Shown here: positions 33,475 to 42,063 of the stretch, in pieces
Layout of the letters: each line of letters starts with the position of its first letter
Position numbering within the stretch: the first letter of the stretch is position 1
Assembly: GCA_900548855.1 (NCBI GenBank)
Contig: URMF01000007.1
Span: forward strand, 1-64,000
Direction: 5' to 3'
DNA length: 64,000 nucleotides
Source of the DNA: an uncultured Eubacteriales bacterium
GTDB lineage: Bacteria > Bacillota > Clostridia > Lachnospirales > Lachnospiraceae
Notes under the pieces: model-generated
Database searches by the model: none
What the model was told of the DNA's origin: nothing
Seen by the model: the letters and a program-made list of their open reading frames with translations, nothing else
Position numbers and translations under genes: made by a program

Positions 33475-34613
33475 CAGATAAAGCAGCAGATACAGAAAAA
33501 GTGACCGCCCCGGGTTCATCTGTTGGCGCAGATGGGGAGCAGCCACTTTGTAAAAACAATTACGAGAAAAGTATAGCAGATTTGCACATTGAGGGCAATC
33601 TGCAAGCCGCAAATTGTCAGGAAAAATCCGGACAGGAGGATTTGCAGACGATCACAATGGAAGAACTGTATGATACTGTCTACCCGCCAAAGACACCAAT
33701 TGTTGAGGAGCTGGTTTATGCGGGGACATATCTTTTTGTGGGTGCGCCCAAAGTGGGAAAATCCTTCTTTATGGCACAGCTTGGCTACCATGTAAGCAGG
33801 GGGATTCCGCTGTGGGATTACCCGGTGCGGAAAGGAACGGTTCTGTATCTTGCACTGGAGGATGATTATGCCAGACTGCAGAAACGCCTGTCACGAATGT
33901 TCGGGTTGGAAAGCACAGACAGTTTCTACTTTGCAACAAGGTCAAAGTCATTGAATGAGGGGCTGGAGGAACAGCTTACCCGGTTTGTAAAGGAGCATAC
34001 AGACGCAAGACTGATTATCATAGACACACTGCAGAAAGTAAGGGAAGTCAGCGGGGATAAATTCAGCTATGCCAGTGATTATGACATTGTAACGAAACTA
34101 AAGCATTTCAGTGATACGCATGGTATCTGTTTGCTGGTGGTACACCACACAAGAAAGCTGGAGTCATCAGACAGCTTTGACATGATTTCCGGCACAAATG
34201 GACTGCTTGGGGCTGCCGATGGTGCATTTGTCATGCAGAAAGAAAAGAGGACAGGCAACAGGGCATTTTTAGAGGTGGCAGGGCGAGACCAGCAGGAGCA
34301 GAGGCTTTTACTGGATTTTAACCGGGAACTGTGCCAGTGGGAGTTTGTCAAAGCGGAAACGGAACTTTGGAAAGAGCCTGATGATCCGTTGCTTGTGTTG
34401 ATTGCTGAATTTATGGAACAGCAGAAGGAATGGAGTGGGACAGCAACAGAGTTATTGCAACAGATACCGGAACTGGATATGCAGCCAAATGTATTAACGA
34501 GGAAATTAAATGTCAGCATGGAGAGACTGTTTGTGGATTATGGCATCCACTATGAAAGTAAAAGGGAACACCGTTCCCGGATGATTAAACTGGCACTGGA
34601 ACAGAAAGCGTGA
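33471..34613 (+). CDS. RepA-like AAA ATPase
   Basis: 380-residue RecA-fold ATPase. The N-terminal 70 residues are disordered, Walker A is GAPKVGKSF (about 90), Walker B is LIIIDTLQKVRE (about 183), followed by LLVVHHTRK and SGTNGLLGAADG, the pattern of RSF1010-RepA-type hexameric helicases. The C-terminal 80 residues resemble a winged helix. It probably unwinds the element's replication origin in its circular form. A large cruciform lies just downstream. Confidence 0.85.
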   Translation: MTDKAADTEKVTAPGSSVGADGEQPLCKNNYEKSIADLHIEGNLQAANCQEKSGQEDLQTITMEELYDTVYPPKTPIVEELVYAGTYLFVGAPKVGKSFFMAQLGYHVSRGIPLWDYPVRKGTVLYLALEDDYARLQKRLSRMFGLESTDSFYFATRSKSLNEGLEEQLTRFVKEHTDARLIIIDTLQKVREVSGDKFSYASDYDIVTKLKHFSDTHGICLLVVHHTRKLESSDSFDMISGTNGLLGAADGAFVMQKEKRTGNRAFLEVAGRDQQEQRLLLDFNRELCQWEFVKAETELWKEPDDPLLVLIAEFMEQQKEWSGTATELLQQIPELDMQPNVLTRKLNVSMERLFVDYGIHYESKREHRSRMIKLALEQKA

Positions 34614-34619
34614 CGATAA

Positions 34620-34692
34620 GTGACGGTTGCGACGGTATTTTATATATCGGTGCCGATAGCAAAAATACTGTCACAATCGACGCAACCGTCAC
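34620..34692 (+). repeat. 73-nt nested cruciform after repA
   Basis: Outer 12-bp perfect arms (GTGACGGTTGCG, 34620-34631, with 34681-34692), middle 10-bp arms with one G-T pair (34632-34641 with 34662-34671), inner TATCGG/CCGATA (34645-34650 with 34653-34658). No T-run follows. A replication origin or a structured RNA is possible. Confidence 0.7.
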
Positions 34693-34715
34693 AGACAGTG
34701 AAGGAGAGGTTGATT

Positions 34716-34937
34716 ATGATGGTAGGAAGATTAGGATATAACAGTGAAAACGGACGTTATGGTCTGTTGGTATCAGACCTGTGGGAAGATACGGGATTCC
34801 ATTGTGGAGAGTGCTTGGAGGTTATGGTGGATGACAAATGGGTGGCTACTAGAATGGAGATGTCAGCGGAACGGAAATGGTATCTGGCAGATACACCTTA
34901 CTATGGCAATCTGGAATATGTGCAGGCGAGGATATAA
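34716..34937 (+). CDS. DUF5348-like small protein
   Basis: 73-residue protein, beta-rich, with GRYGLLVSDLWEDTGFHCGE and RKWYLADTPYYG. The family is common in clostridial mobile elements and has no known function. AAGGAG lies 9 bp before ATG 34716 (an adjacent ATG at 34719 is also usable). A longer frame back to 34620 would have to read through the cruciform and is unlikely. Confidence 0.65.
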   Translation: MMVGRLGYNSENGRYGLLVSDLWEDTGFHCGECLEVMVDDKWVATRMEMSAERKWYLADTPYYGNLEYVQARI

Positions 34938-35039
34938 GGTGAGGGAGGAAAGCCGAGCAGACAGCGTGAAATATTTGGAGCTGTGCGACAAATATTTCAT
35001 CGGCTGAACTGCGGAATAAGCCCCCGGCGGGGCGCAAAA

Positions 35040-35323
35040 CCCGCTTGCGGGCTTGGCAGCTTTTGATGCGGAGCGTCAAAAGTGCTTTTGCGTTACTTTT
35101 GACAAAAGTAACAAAACATATTCCGCCTCAGACTTCGCCTGTCGGCTCGTTTTTGGCTGGAATATGGTCTGCTGTGGGCAGACTTTTATGTGAAACACTG
35201 TAATACAATTTGTAAGACAAAGCAAAGGGAAATTTTCTGCCGGAAGGAGAAAAGTGATTTACATACAGGGCTTGTATTACAGTTTGTATGCCAAGAAAGA
35301 TTTTGTTTTACAGTATGTCAAAC
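35040..35323 (+). other. non-coding region with hairpins and iterons, element 2
   Basis: The gene-poor stretch 34938-35471 holds CCCGC/GCGGG (35040-35051), CTTTTGATGC/GCGTCAAAAG (35060-35082), a perfect 9-bp-arm palindrome GTTACTTTT/AAAAGTAAC (35092-35112), an 11-bp inverted repeat CTGTAATACAA/TTGTATTACAG (35198-35208, 35272-35282) and three iteron-like 19-mers at 35200, 35274 and 35305. Being upstream of the Mob/Pre gene, it is the likely oriT and/or replication region. Confidence 0.5.
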
Positions 35324-35409
35324 AAATAAAGTGAAGAAAAAAATTGCCTGTTCTGTTGGGGATTGTCACAAGGCACAGGCAGGAAAGCTGAAGAGGAGGT
35401 TTTGGAGCA

Positions 35410-35493
35410 ATGAGCAGAGATATATTATTTAGAGCATTGACGGATAAGGACAGAAAGAGGGGGCGGTGTGTATGGAGAGAACGATTTCGATGA
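35410..35493 (+). CDS. 27-codon reading frame, YopX-like start
   Basis: Begins MSRDILFRAL, like the first residues of YopX-family phage proteins, after a weak GAGG site, and overlaps the start of the Mob gene. Either a decayed remnant or a leader peptide; little can be said. Confidence 0.25.
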   Translation: MSRDILFRALTDKDRKRGRCVWRERFR

Positions 35494-36920
35494 TGGTTGG
35501 TAAAGGCTCATTAAATCATAATAATCGGATATTTACGGCAAAAAATGTAGATGCTGAGCGTAGCAAAGGCAATAATGTCTATGTGAAAGAAAGTATCAAA
35601 AAGGTGTACCACGCACTTTTTGATGAGGCACTGGAGGCTTATAATTCCAAACAGACCAGGGCAGACCGTAGGATTGACAATTATTATGAAAAAATCCGTG
35701 CAAGCAAGCAGGAGAAACTGTTCCATGAGCTGATTGTTCAGATTGGCAACAGGGATGATACAAACTGTAATATGCTGGAAAGCGTTTATGCACAGTCGGC
35801 ACTGGAAGATTATATGTTGGGATTCCAAGAAAGGAATCCTAATCTTAGGGTATTCAATGCAATCATGCACTTAGATGAGGAAACGCCTCATCTGCATATT
35901 GATTATGTTCCGTTTTCGACCGGAAATAAGCGTGGATTGGAAACGAAAGTATCTTTAAAAGGTGCATTAAAGGCACAGGGATTTGTGGGTACAGGGCGGT
36001 TTGATACTGAGTGGAAACGCTGGGTGGAAAGCGAAAAACAGTGTCTTGCAGAGATTATGGAACGCTACCAGATGGAATGGCTGCAGAAAGGGACACACGA
36101 AAAGCATTTATCGGTCTATGATTTTGAGAAGAAAATGCGGAAGGCAGAGGTAGAAGAACTGGAACAGGAGATTTCAGGGCAGAAAGACAAAATAGCAAGC
36201 CAGAGTTTCCTGATAGAAGTCAATGAGGAGGCATTGCAGTCCCAAGAGCAGATTTTGGAGGAGAATGAAGCAAGGGCAGAGGTAATCCGGCAGGAGACAG
36301 AGAAAGCGAAAGAGGATTGGGAAAAAGTACAGACAGATAAGGACAGGGTGCAGGATTCCTATGAACAATATAAAAGTCTGGAAGAAAGTACAAAAGGGCT
36401 GTATGAATTGTATCATTCATGGTATGAGGATAAGAAAAAATCTTATGAGGAATATGCCGAAAAGAGCAGTATGTTTGAGGAAAAGGCAAATTCCCTTGAG
36501 GGGCAGATAAAAGAATTGGAACAGAGAAAATCCGATAAAACGGAAGAGGTGCAGGCAGAGGAGATAAAACTGGATATTGTGAAAATGCAGATACAGGAGG
36601 CTGTGAATGATTATGAAGATATACAGAAACAGGCAGATTTTGTGAAAGAGGAGGCAATGCAGCAGTATAAGAAGTACCGCAGGGTTGAGCCGGGCGAAAG
36701 AGGAACGGCTATGTTTGATGACATGCTCCGGTTAAAGCGAGAAAATATGATACTGAAGGACGAGAATAGGACTTTGAAAGAAAAATTGCAGAAGGCATAT
36801 GACTTCATGAAACAGTTTACTATTAATGGCTTGAATATGCTGGAGTGTTTTCTGGAGTCTATTGGTGAGAGGGTGCAAAGTTTCTCGGAGAGTATTGGTT
36901 TTAGTGGCAGGAGCAGGTAG
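35472..36920 (+). CDS. Mob/Pre (MobV) family relaxase
   Basis: 482-residue plasmid recombination/mobilization enzyme. The N-terminal catalytic domain (about 1-200) contains NAIMHLDEETPHLHIDYVP with the MobV His triad (about 131-142). The rest (about 220-460) is a long coiled coil, then a short helical tail. ATG 35472 follows a GGGGGCGG site; GTG 35466 is an alternative. MobV enzymes act on pMV158-type oriT sites. This is a different relaxase class from the one in element 1. Confidence 0.92.
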   Translation: MERTISMMVGKGSLNHNNRIFTAKNVDAERSKGNNVYVKESIKKVYHALFDEALEAYNSKQTRADRRIDNYYEKIRASKQEKLFHELIVQIGNRDDTNCNMLESVYAQSALEDYMLGFQERNPNLRVFNAIMHLDEETPHLHIDYVPFSTGNKRGLETKVSLKGALKAQGFVGTGRFDTEWKRWVESEKQCLAEIMERYQMEWLQKGTHEKHLSVYDFEKKMRKAEVEELEQEISGQKDKIASQSFLIEVNEEALQSQEQILEENEARAEVIRQETEKAKEDWEKVQTDKDRVQDSYEQYKSLEESTKGLYELYHSWYEDKKKSYEEYAEKSSMFEEKANSLEGQIKELEQRKSDKTEEVQAEEIKLDIVKMQIQEAVNDYEDIQKQADFVKEEAMQQYKKYRRVEPGERGTAMFDDMLRLKRENMILKDENRTLKEKLQKAYDFMKQFTINGLNMLECFLESIGERVQSFSESIGFSGRSR

Positions 36921-36997
36921 AGATAGTGAAGATGATGGAAAACGGATAAGAGAAATAAATTTTTCTTCTTATCCGTACATAGGAATGGAGGCATACT

Positions 36998-37384
36998 ATG
37001 AGTAAGGAATTAGCAGAGGTTATTGTGGAGAATGGGATTGCGTACCGCTTGGGAAAGCATGATTTGTATTATCCTGATTTGAGGTTGCCAGGGGGAGCAC
37101 ACTACAATATAGGGAAATACGGAATTATGCGGTGGGAGTATTTGAGAACCAATCATAGAGAGAAGTATCTTCGGCTGTTGCTGGATGGCAAATTGAATGA
37201 ACATCTGCGTGAGATAGATGAGGAGTGCCATGCAAGGATGGAGTTACTTATAGAACAGATGAAAGCTGGTGCAGGGATTACGGAGGAGTTAAAGGCGGCT
37301 GAGCAGATGAAATGGATTGGCCTTATGAATAATGTGAAGAGTGCTGCGGAGGAGATAGTGCTGAGAGAGTTGGTGTATGCGTAA
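36998..37384 (+). CDS. tnpV: TnpV-like transposon protein
   Basis: 128-residue TnpV relative with LAEVIVENGIAYRLGKHDLYY, YNIGKYGIMRWEYL and an amphipathic C-terminus; paralogous to 22567-22974. It again closes the mobility module and marks the start of cargo. Function unknown. Confidence 0.8.
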   Translation: MSKELAEVIVENGIAYRLGKHDLYYPDLRLPGGAHYNIGKYGIMRWEYLRTNHREKYLRLLLDGKLNEHLREIDEECHARMELLIEQMKAGAGITEELKAAEQMKWIGLMNNVKSAAEEIVLRELVYA

Positions 37385-37495
37385 ATGTGTGTGGGGTAGG
37401 GAAAACTGCTCCGCATTTTTGATTGTGGAATTGTATGGTGGTGTGTGGTATACTATTTATGCTGATGTAAGAATCAGATTTTGACGGGGGAACTT

Positions 37496-37628
37496 ATGGA
37501 AACGGGGATTATTGTTTGTGGTTTAAATGGAAGTGGAAAGAGTGTAGTTTTTAAAATGCCCTGTTCTATGCATAGACGGAACAAAACCTATTGAAGAAAA
37601 CGTAGATTTTATCGTGGAGCAGATATAA
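37496..37628 (+). pseudogene. remnant of a small P-loop ATPase
   Basis: METGIIVCGLNGSGKSVVF gives an intact Walker A start, but the frame closes after 32 codons. In another frame from 37559 the text continues as PVLCIDGTKPIEENVDFIVEQI to a stop at 37628, the usual C-terminus of this nucleoside-kinase-like family. The central part is deleted. Confidence 0.6.
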
Positions 37629-37694
37629 GATCTAGGTTGTGGTTAAATGAAAAAAGTGGAAACCGGAGGTTGCCAACTTGAGAGGAGTAGTGTT

Positions 37695-37892
37695 ATGGAA
37701 GAATTAAAGTCTGTTATGGAGAAGTTTGTTGAATCGGGGTGGGACTTAATATCTGAACTAGCACAGCAATGGTTAGATGGGAAATATGATAAGGATATTT
37801 TGATATCTGCAATAAAGCAGGCAGATAAGGAATGTGGAAGTTGCGGATGTGATTTAGATCTACTTTATAAAAGGGCTTTGGAATTGCTTTGA
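37695..37892 (+). CDS. small hypothetical protein
   Basis: 65 residues, mostly helical and acidic, ending with KECGSCGCDLDLLYKRALELL, a Cys cluster that could bind metal. ATG 37695 follows GAGGAG. An upstream ATG at 37647 lacks a site. Not recognised; first complete gene of the element 2 cargo. Confidence 0.5.
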   Translation: MEELKSVMEKFVESGWDLISELAQQWLDGKYDKDILISAIKQADKECGSCGCDLDLLYKRALELL

Positions 37893-37972
37893 CGATATTG
37901 ATTATCCTGTTTTTTAGATTGGAAGAGTAGAATTTGAAGTGTGGCTTGTTTGCCCAGTGAGGAGGTCTGATT

Positions 37973-38314
37973 GTGGAAAATAATTTTTGTGAGGTTAAGT
38001 TGTTTCAGGTAAAACCAAATAAATTAGAAGAATTTGAAAAGTTGATAGCTGTTGTTGCAGAGGAGCAAAAACAGCAAAAGGGTTGTATTGATATTAAATA
38101 TATGAAAAGGTTTTATGTCTTTGATGATATTAAAGAACAACCAAGAGAGTTAACCAGAATCGTTAAATGTGTAAAATATTTTTCCTATTGGGATTTTGAT
38201 AATATGGTAAATTATTCAAATGCAACACATTGGTTTTTTGAAAAATATTCAAAAGAAATATTTAAATTATTGATTATGCCTTTTGACATAAATTGTGGAC
38301 ATTCAGTTTATTAA
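37973..38314 (+). CDS. putative ABM-domain (monooxygenase-like) protein
   Basis: 113 residues with the ferredoxin-like pattern of antibiotic-biosynthesis-monooxygenase domains: NNFCEVKLFQVKPNKLEEFE, EEQKQQKGCIDIKY, SYWDFDNMVNYSNATH. Family members are small dimeric oxidoreductases or heme-degrading enzymes; the substrate cannot be read. GTG start with GAGGAGG upstream. Confidence 0.6.
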   Translation: MENNFCEVKLFQVKPNKLEEFEKLIAVVAEEQKQQKGCIDIKYMKRFYVFDDIKEQPRELTRIVKCVKYFSYWDFDNMVNYSNATHWFFEKYSKEIFKLLIMPFDINCGHSVY

Positions 38315-38380
38315 ATTATGCACATTATGATTATAGTACGAATTACACAATCTGCAGTTGGATATGGGGGGATTATAAGA

Positions 38381-38833
38381 ATGAGATTTATATATACTGA
38401 TGGTGGCAACTCTGACTTCATTGAATTATGCCATTGCTTAGATGAATTTCTAAATGTGCTTGTAGGTGGAGAAGAAAATCGAGCAGAATATATTCCATAT
38501 AATCGTCTTGATGATATCCATGATGTAATTATTGCGTACGATGATGCTATTCCGGTGGGAAGTGCTAGTTTTAAAAAGTATGATGATGAATGTGCGGAAG
38601 TAAAGCGTGTTTTTGTTAAGCAGGAGTATAGAGGTAAAGGGATTTCAGACAAATTAATGGAATTGTTAGAGGGTGCTGCAAGGGAGCAGGGATTTCGCTA
38701 TCTGATTTTGGAATCCGGTGAACCGCTTGTTGCAGCAATGGCATTATATAAAAAAATTGGATATGAAATTATTCCGAACTATGGTCAATATAAAGATATG
38801 CCCGATTCCATTTGTATGAAAAAGAAGTTGTAA
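38381..38833 (+). CDS. GNAT family N-acetyltransferase
   Basis: 150 residues. The acetyl-CoA loop motif is VKRVFVKQEYRGKGIS (about 87-102), with YLILESGE and ALYKKIGYE toward the C-terminus. It probably acetylates a small molecule or protein amine. The start at ATG 38381 follows GGGGGAT; an upstream in-frame ATG (38318) overlaps the previous gene's end. It is in a run of small-molecule modifying enzymes. Confidence 0.85.
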   Translation: MRFIYTDGGNSDFIELCHCLDEFLNVLVGGEENRAEYIPYNRLDDIHDVIIAYDDAIPVGSASFKKYDDECAEVKRVFVKQEYRGKGISDKLMELLEGAAREQGFRYLILESGEPLVAAMALYKKIGYEIIPNYGQYKDMPDSICMKKKL

Positions 38834-38860
38834 ATTTTCAGTTTTTAGGAGTAGATGTAC

Positions 38861-39604
38861 ATGGAGTGGAATTCATCATTATATGATAAAAAACATGACT
38901 TTGTAGCGGAATATGGAAAGGGCTTATTAGAATTTGTTCCCCAAAATGCAAAACAGACTATACTGGATTTGGGTTGTGGAACAGGGAGATTGACTGCTCA
39001 ATTAGCCGAATTGTGTAATAAAATTGTAGGTGTTGATAGTTCGCAGGATATGATAGATAAAGCGAAAGAAGCATTTAGCAATATAGAATTTAAGGTATGT
39101 GATGCACTTGCTCTGCCTTTTGAAAAGGAATTTGATATTGTTTTTTCCAATGCCGTATTTCACTGGATCAGTGACCACGATATTTTACTGAAAAATATAC
39201 ATAGGGTTTTGAAACCGCAGGGAGTATTGGTGTGTGAGTTTGGTGCAAGTGGGAATATCGCAACGATTGAAAATGCTTTTGCAGAGGCTTGTAACAGTCT
39301 GGGATATGGCTATGAGGCTAAATTCAATTTTCCTACAACAGAGGATTTCGGTGAATTGTTAAAGAAGCATGGATTTGTTATTGACAGGATTTATGAATAT
39401 GACCGACCAACTGTATTAAAGGACGGGGAGCAGGGATTGGCGAATTGGATGAGACAGTTCTTTGCCTCTGAATTGGAAGTGATGCCGGAATATGTACAAG
39501 CTATGTTTTTTGAGAAAGCGGAAAGATTGACAAGAGAAACTTTATGGAATGGGGAAGAATGGGTTGCCGATTATCGAAGATTAAGAGCAATCGCACACAT
39601 ATAG
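38861..39604 (+). CDS. class I SAM-dependent methyltransferase (Tam-like)
   Basis: 247 residues. SAM motif ILDLGCGTGRLTAQLAEL (about 32-49), acidic motif VGVDSSQDM (about 58), and FDIVFSNAVFHWISDH (about 92), the pattern of trans-aconitate methyltransferase-type enzymes. Substrate unknown. ATG 38861 has AGGAG 9 bp upstream and is preferred over ATG 38855. Confidence 0.85.
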   Translation: MEWNSSLYDKKHDFVAEYGKGLLEFVPQNAKQTILDLGCGTGRLTAQLAELCNKIVGVDSSQDMIDKAKEAFSNIEFKVCDALALPFEKEFDIVFSNAVFHWISDHDILLKNIHRVLKPQGVLVCEFGASGNIATIENAFAEACNSLGYGYEAKFNFPTTEDFGELLKKHGFVIDRIYEYDRPTVLKDGEQGLANWMRQFFASELEVMPEYVQAMFFEKAERLTRETLWNGEEWVADYRRLRAIAHI

Positions 39605-39659
39605 TTTTTTTAGTTTGTTTTTATTTGATGAAAAATGAATGTACAGGAGGAATGACAGA

Positions 39660-40208
39660 ATGGGCAGAATCGTTGTTTTAGTCGGCAGTATGCGGAAGGG
39701 TGGAAATACAGATTTGCTTGCACAAGCATTCGCAGAAGGAGCGGGCAAAAATAATACAGTGGAGATAGTTTCTGTTGCTGATTATAAGGTAAATCCCTGC
39801 ATTGGCTGTAATTCCTGTTTTACAAGGGAAGGAAACCAGTGTTTTCAGAAAGACGATATGGCAGAAATTTATGAAAAACTGAAAATGGCGGATGTACTGG
39901 TAATTGCATCTCCCGTTTATTTTTATGGGATTAGTGCAGAATTAAAGGCGATTATTGATAGATTACACACCCCTATGAGGAATGAATTTCAGATAAAAAA
40001 GCTGGCATTGCTGTTGGTGGGAGCAGCAACATTACCAGAATTGTTTGATGCAATTAAATTGCAATATCAGCTTGTACTAAATTTTTTCCATCTGGAAGAT
40101 GCAGGCATGGTTCTGCTAAGAGGGGTTAAGGATATTGGAGATATTAAGGAAACAAAAGCGTTGGAGGGGGCATTTAATCTGGGAAATTCGATTAATAAGG
40201 AAAAATGA
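39660..40208 (+). CDS. flavodoxin-like FMN oxidoreductase
   Basis: 182 residues of the NADPH-dependent FMN reductase/iron-sulfur flavoprotein type: phosphate loop GSMRKGGNTDLLAQ (about 7-20), CIGCNSCFTREGNQCF (about 48-63), whose Cys cluster could hold an Fe-S cluster, and ASPVYFYGISAELKAIIDR (about 87-105). It could reduce quinones, nitro compounds or drugs. AGGAGG 9 bp before the ATG. Confidence 0.85.
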   Translation: MGRIVVLVGSMRKGGNTDLLAQAFAEGAGKNNTVEIVSVADYKVNPCIGCNSCFTREGNQCFQKDDMAEIYEKLKMADVLVIASPVYFYGISAELKAIIDRLHTPMRNEFQIKKLALLLVGAATLPELFDAIKLQYQLVLNFFHLEDAGMVLLRGVKDIGDIKETKALEGAFNLGNSINKEK

Positions 40209-40341
40209 TTAAATAGGCATTAGAAATTATAGAAATTTCTTCGTTATTGAATGAAAAATGTCAGTTTTTGCTTTAATACAGAGAAAATATATGATAAAAT
40301 GAGTAAGAACCTAGAAAGTAAGGCATTGGAGGTATAGCTTT

Positions 40342-40971
40342 ATGGCAAACACATACAAAGTCATAGATGAAAAGACATGGGAAAGAAATATGCACTGTAT
40401 GGTTTTTAGAAACAGTGTTGAGCCAGCGTTTTGTGTAACATTTGATGTAGACATCACAAATTTTCTGCAACAGATTAAAAAACAAAATTTTTCCTTTACA
40501 CTTGCGTTTGTTTATGCGGTATGTAAATGTGCAAATGAGATTGAGGCATTTCGTTATCGTTTTTTAGATGGCAAAATCGTTTTATTTGATAAAATTGATA
40601 CCGCTTTTACATATTTAAACAAAGATACAGAATTATTTAAGGTAGTTAATGTTCCTATGCAGAACACAATGAAAGAATATGTGGAATTGGCAGCACAAAT
40701 TGCAGAAAAACAAAAAGAATATTTTACCGGACCGCTTGGCAATGATGTATTTCAATGCTCTCCTATGCCATGGGTGACATATACCCATATTTCCCATACC
40801 AATTCTGGCAAGAAGGATAATGCAACACCATTGTTTGACTGGGGGAAATATTACGAAAGGGATGGGAGGGTTATTATGCCTGTGTCTGTTCAGGCACACC
40901 ATTCTTTTGTAGATGGCATACATATTGGGAATTTTGTGGATAATTTGCAGAAATACTTAAATGAATTGTAG
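40342..40971 (+). CDS. chloramphenicol acetyltransferase-like (CatA type)
   Basis: 209 residues, normal CAT length, with the catalytic HHSFVDGIHIG (about 187-197) corresponding to the HHAVCDGFH motif, and MPWVTYTHISH near 145. CATs acetylate chloramphenicol with acetyl-CoA as trimers. The motif has V in place of C before D, so the preferred substrate may differ. It is a possible resistance cargo gene of element 2. Confidence 0.8.
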   Translation: MANTYKVIDEKTWERNMHCMVFRNSVEPAFCVTFDVDITNFLQQIKKQNFSFTLAFVYAVCKCANEIEAFRYRFLDGKIVLFDKIDTAFTYLNKDTELFKVVNVPMQNTMKEYVELAAQIAEKQKEYFTGPLGNDVFQCSPMPWVTYTHISHTNSGKKDNATPLFDWGKYYERDGRVIMPVSVQAHHSFVDGIHIGNFVDNLQKYLNEL

Positions 40972-41005
40972 CGGGAGATGTAGTGTTGTAAAGGTTGAAG
41001 AATTT

Positions 41006-41024
41006 CTCGCACCAACGGTGCGAG
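41006..41024 (+). repeat. palindrome upstream of the DUF1016 gene
   Basis: CTCGCACC-AAC-GGTGCGAG, 17 bp before the TTG start. The same arms recur inside the gene at 41332-41350 (loop ACT). It may be a regulator site or a spreading palindromic unit. Confidence 0.65.
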
Positions 41025-41040
41025 ATTTGGAGGAATTGAG

Positions 41041-42063
41041 TTGAAAGAGATAGAAGTTTCAGGTTATGAGCCGTTTGTGGAAGAAATTAAAGACTTGATA
41101 CATAAAAAGCAGTATCATGTTCTGAAACTTATAAATGCAGAAACAATCAATTTATATTGGGAAATAGGTGAGGAAATCCATCGGCAACAGGAAGAAAATG
41201 GATGGGGAAAGTCCATTGTCCAGGTATTGTCAAAAGAGTTGCAAAAGGAATTTCCGGGGGCAAAAGGATATTCGGCGGCAAACCTTTGGAGAATGAGGAA
41301 CTTTTATTTAAGTTACTGCGATTCTGAAAAACTCGCACCACTGGTGCGAGAAATTAGCTGGAGCAATAATGTTGTCATCATGGAGAAGTGCAAAGATGAT
41401 TTGCAAAGAGAGTTTTATATCCAGATGACAAAGCGTTATGGATGGACGAAACGCATTTTAACAAATTTTATTGAGGCACAGACTTATGAAAAATATCTGT
41501 CGAATCAGACGAATTTTGATATGACATTGCCAGAGGAACGTAAAGTTCAAGCAAAATTGGCGGTCAAGGATGAATACACATTTGACTTTGCAGAACTTTC
41601 GCCAGAGTATTCCGAGCATGAGTTGGAAATGCAGTTAGTAAATAATGTCAGGGCATTTCTGATAGAAATGGGTGGAGATTTTACATTTATTGGCAATCAA
41701 TATCATTTGGTTGTTGGAAGTAGGGATATCTATATCGACCTTTTACTTTTTCATAGAAGATTAAGAAGTTTAGTAGCAATAGAGTTGAAAATCGGAGAGT
41801 TTGAGGCGGAGTATGCAGGTAAAATGCAGTTGTATTTGACTGCATTGGACGAGCAGGTAAAGTTACCGGACGAGAATCCTTCGATTGGTATTATTATCTG
41901 CAAGAGCAAGGATAAGACTTATGTGGAGTATGCGTTGAAACAATCCAATGTGCCGATTGGGGTGGCAACTTATCAGTTGAGTAGGTCATTGCCGGAGGGG
42001 ATGAAAGAGATGTTGCCAGAGCCGGAGGAGATTGTGAGGAGGCTGAGGATATTTGAAAAATAA
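41041..42063 (+). CDS. DUF1016 (YhcG-type) PD-(D/E)xK nuclease
   Basis: 340 residues. The N-terminal DUF1016 helical domain (about 5-160, INLYWEIGEEIHRQQ, AANLWRMRNFY) is followed by a nuclease domain with RDIYIDLLLFHR and LVAIELKIGEFE (D near 230, E-L-K near 249) and GIIICKSKD. Family members occur in mobile and defence islands and probably cut DNA. Start is TTG with AGGAG upstream. The C-terminus overlaps the next gene. Confidence 0.88.
   Translation: MKEIEVSGYEPFVEEIKDLIHKKQYHVLKLINAETINLYWEIGEEIHRQQEENGWGKSIVQVLSKELQKEFPGAKGYSAANLWRMRNFYLSYCDSEKLAPLVREISWSNNVVIMEKCKDDLQREFYIQMTKRYGWTKRILTNFIEAQTYEKYLSNQTNFDMTLPEERKVQAKLAVKDEYTFDFAELSPEYSEHELEMQLVNNVRAFLIEMGGDFTFIGNQYHLVVGSRDIYIDLLLFHRRLRSLVAIELKIGEFEAEYAGKMQLYLTALDEQVKLPDENPSIGIIICKSKDKTYVEYALKQSNVPIGVATYQLSRSLPEGMKEMLPEPEEIVRRLRIFEK
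41332..41350 (+). repeat. second copy of the CTCGCACC palindrome inside the gene
   Basis: CTCGCACC-ACT-GGTGCGAG encodes part of LAPLVREIS of the DUF1016 protein. Its arms are identical to 41006-41024. Confidence 0.65.
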
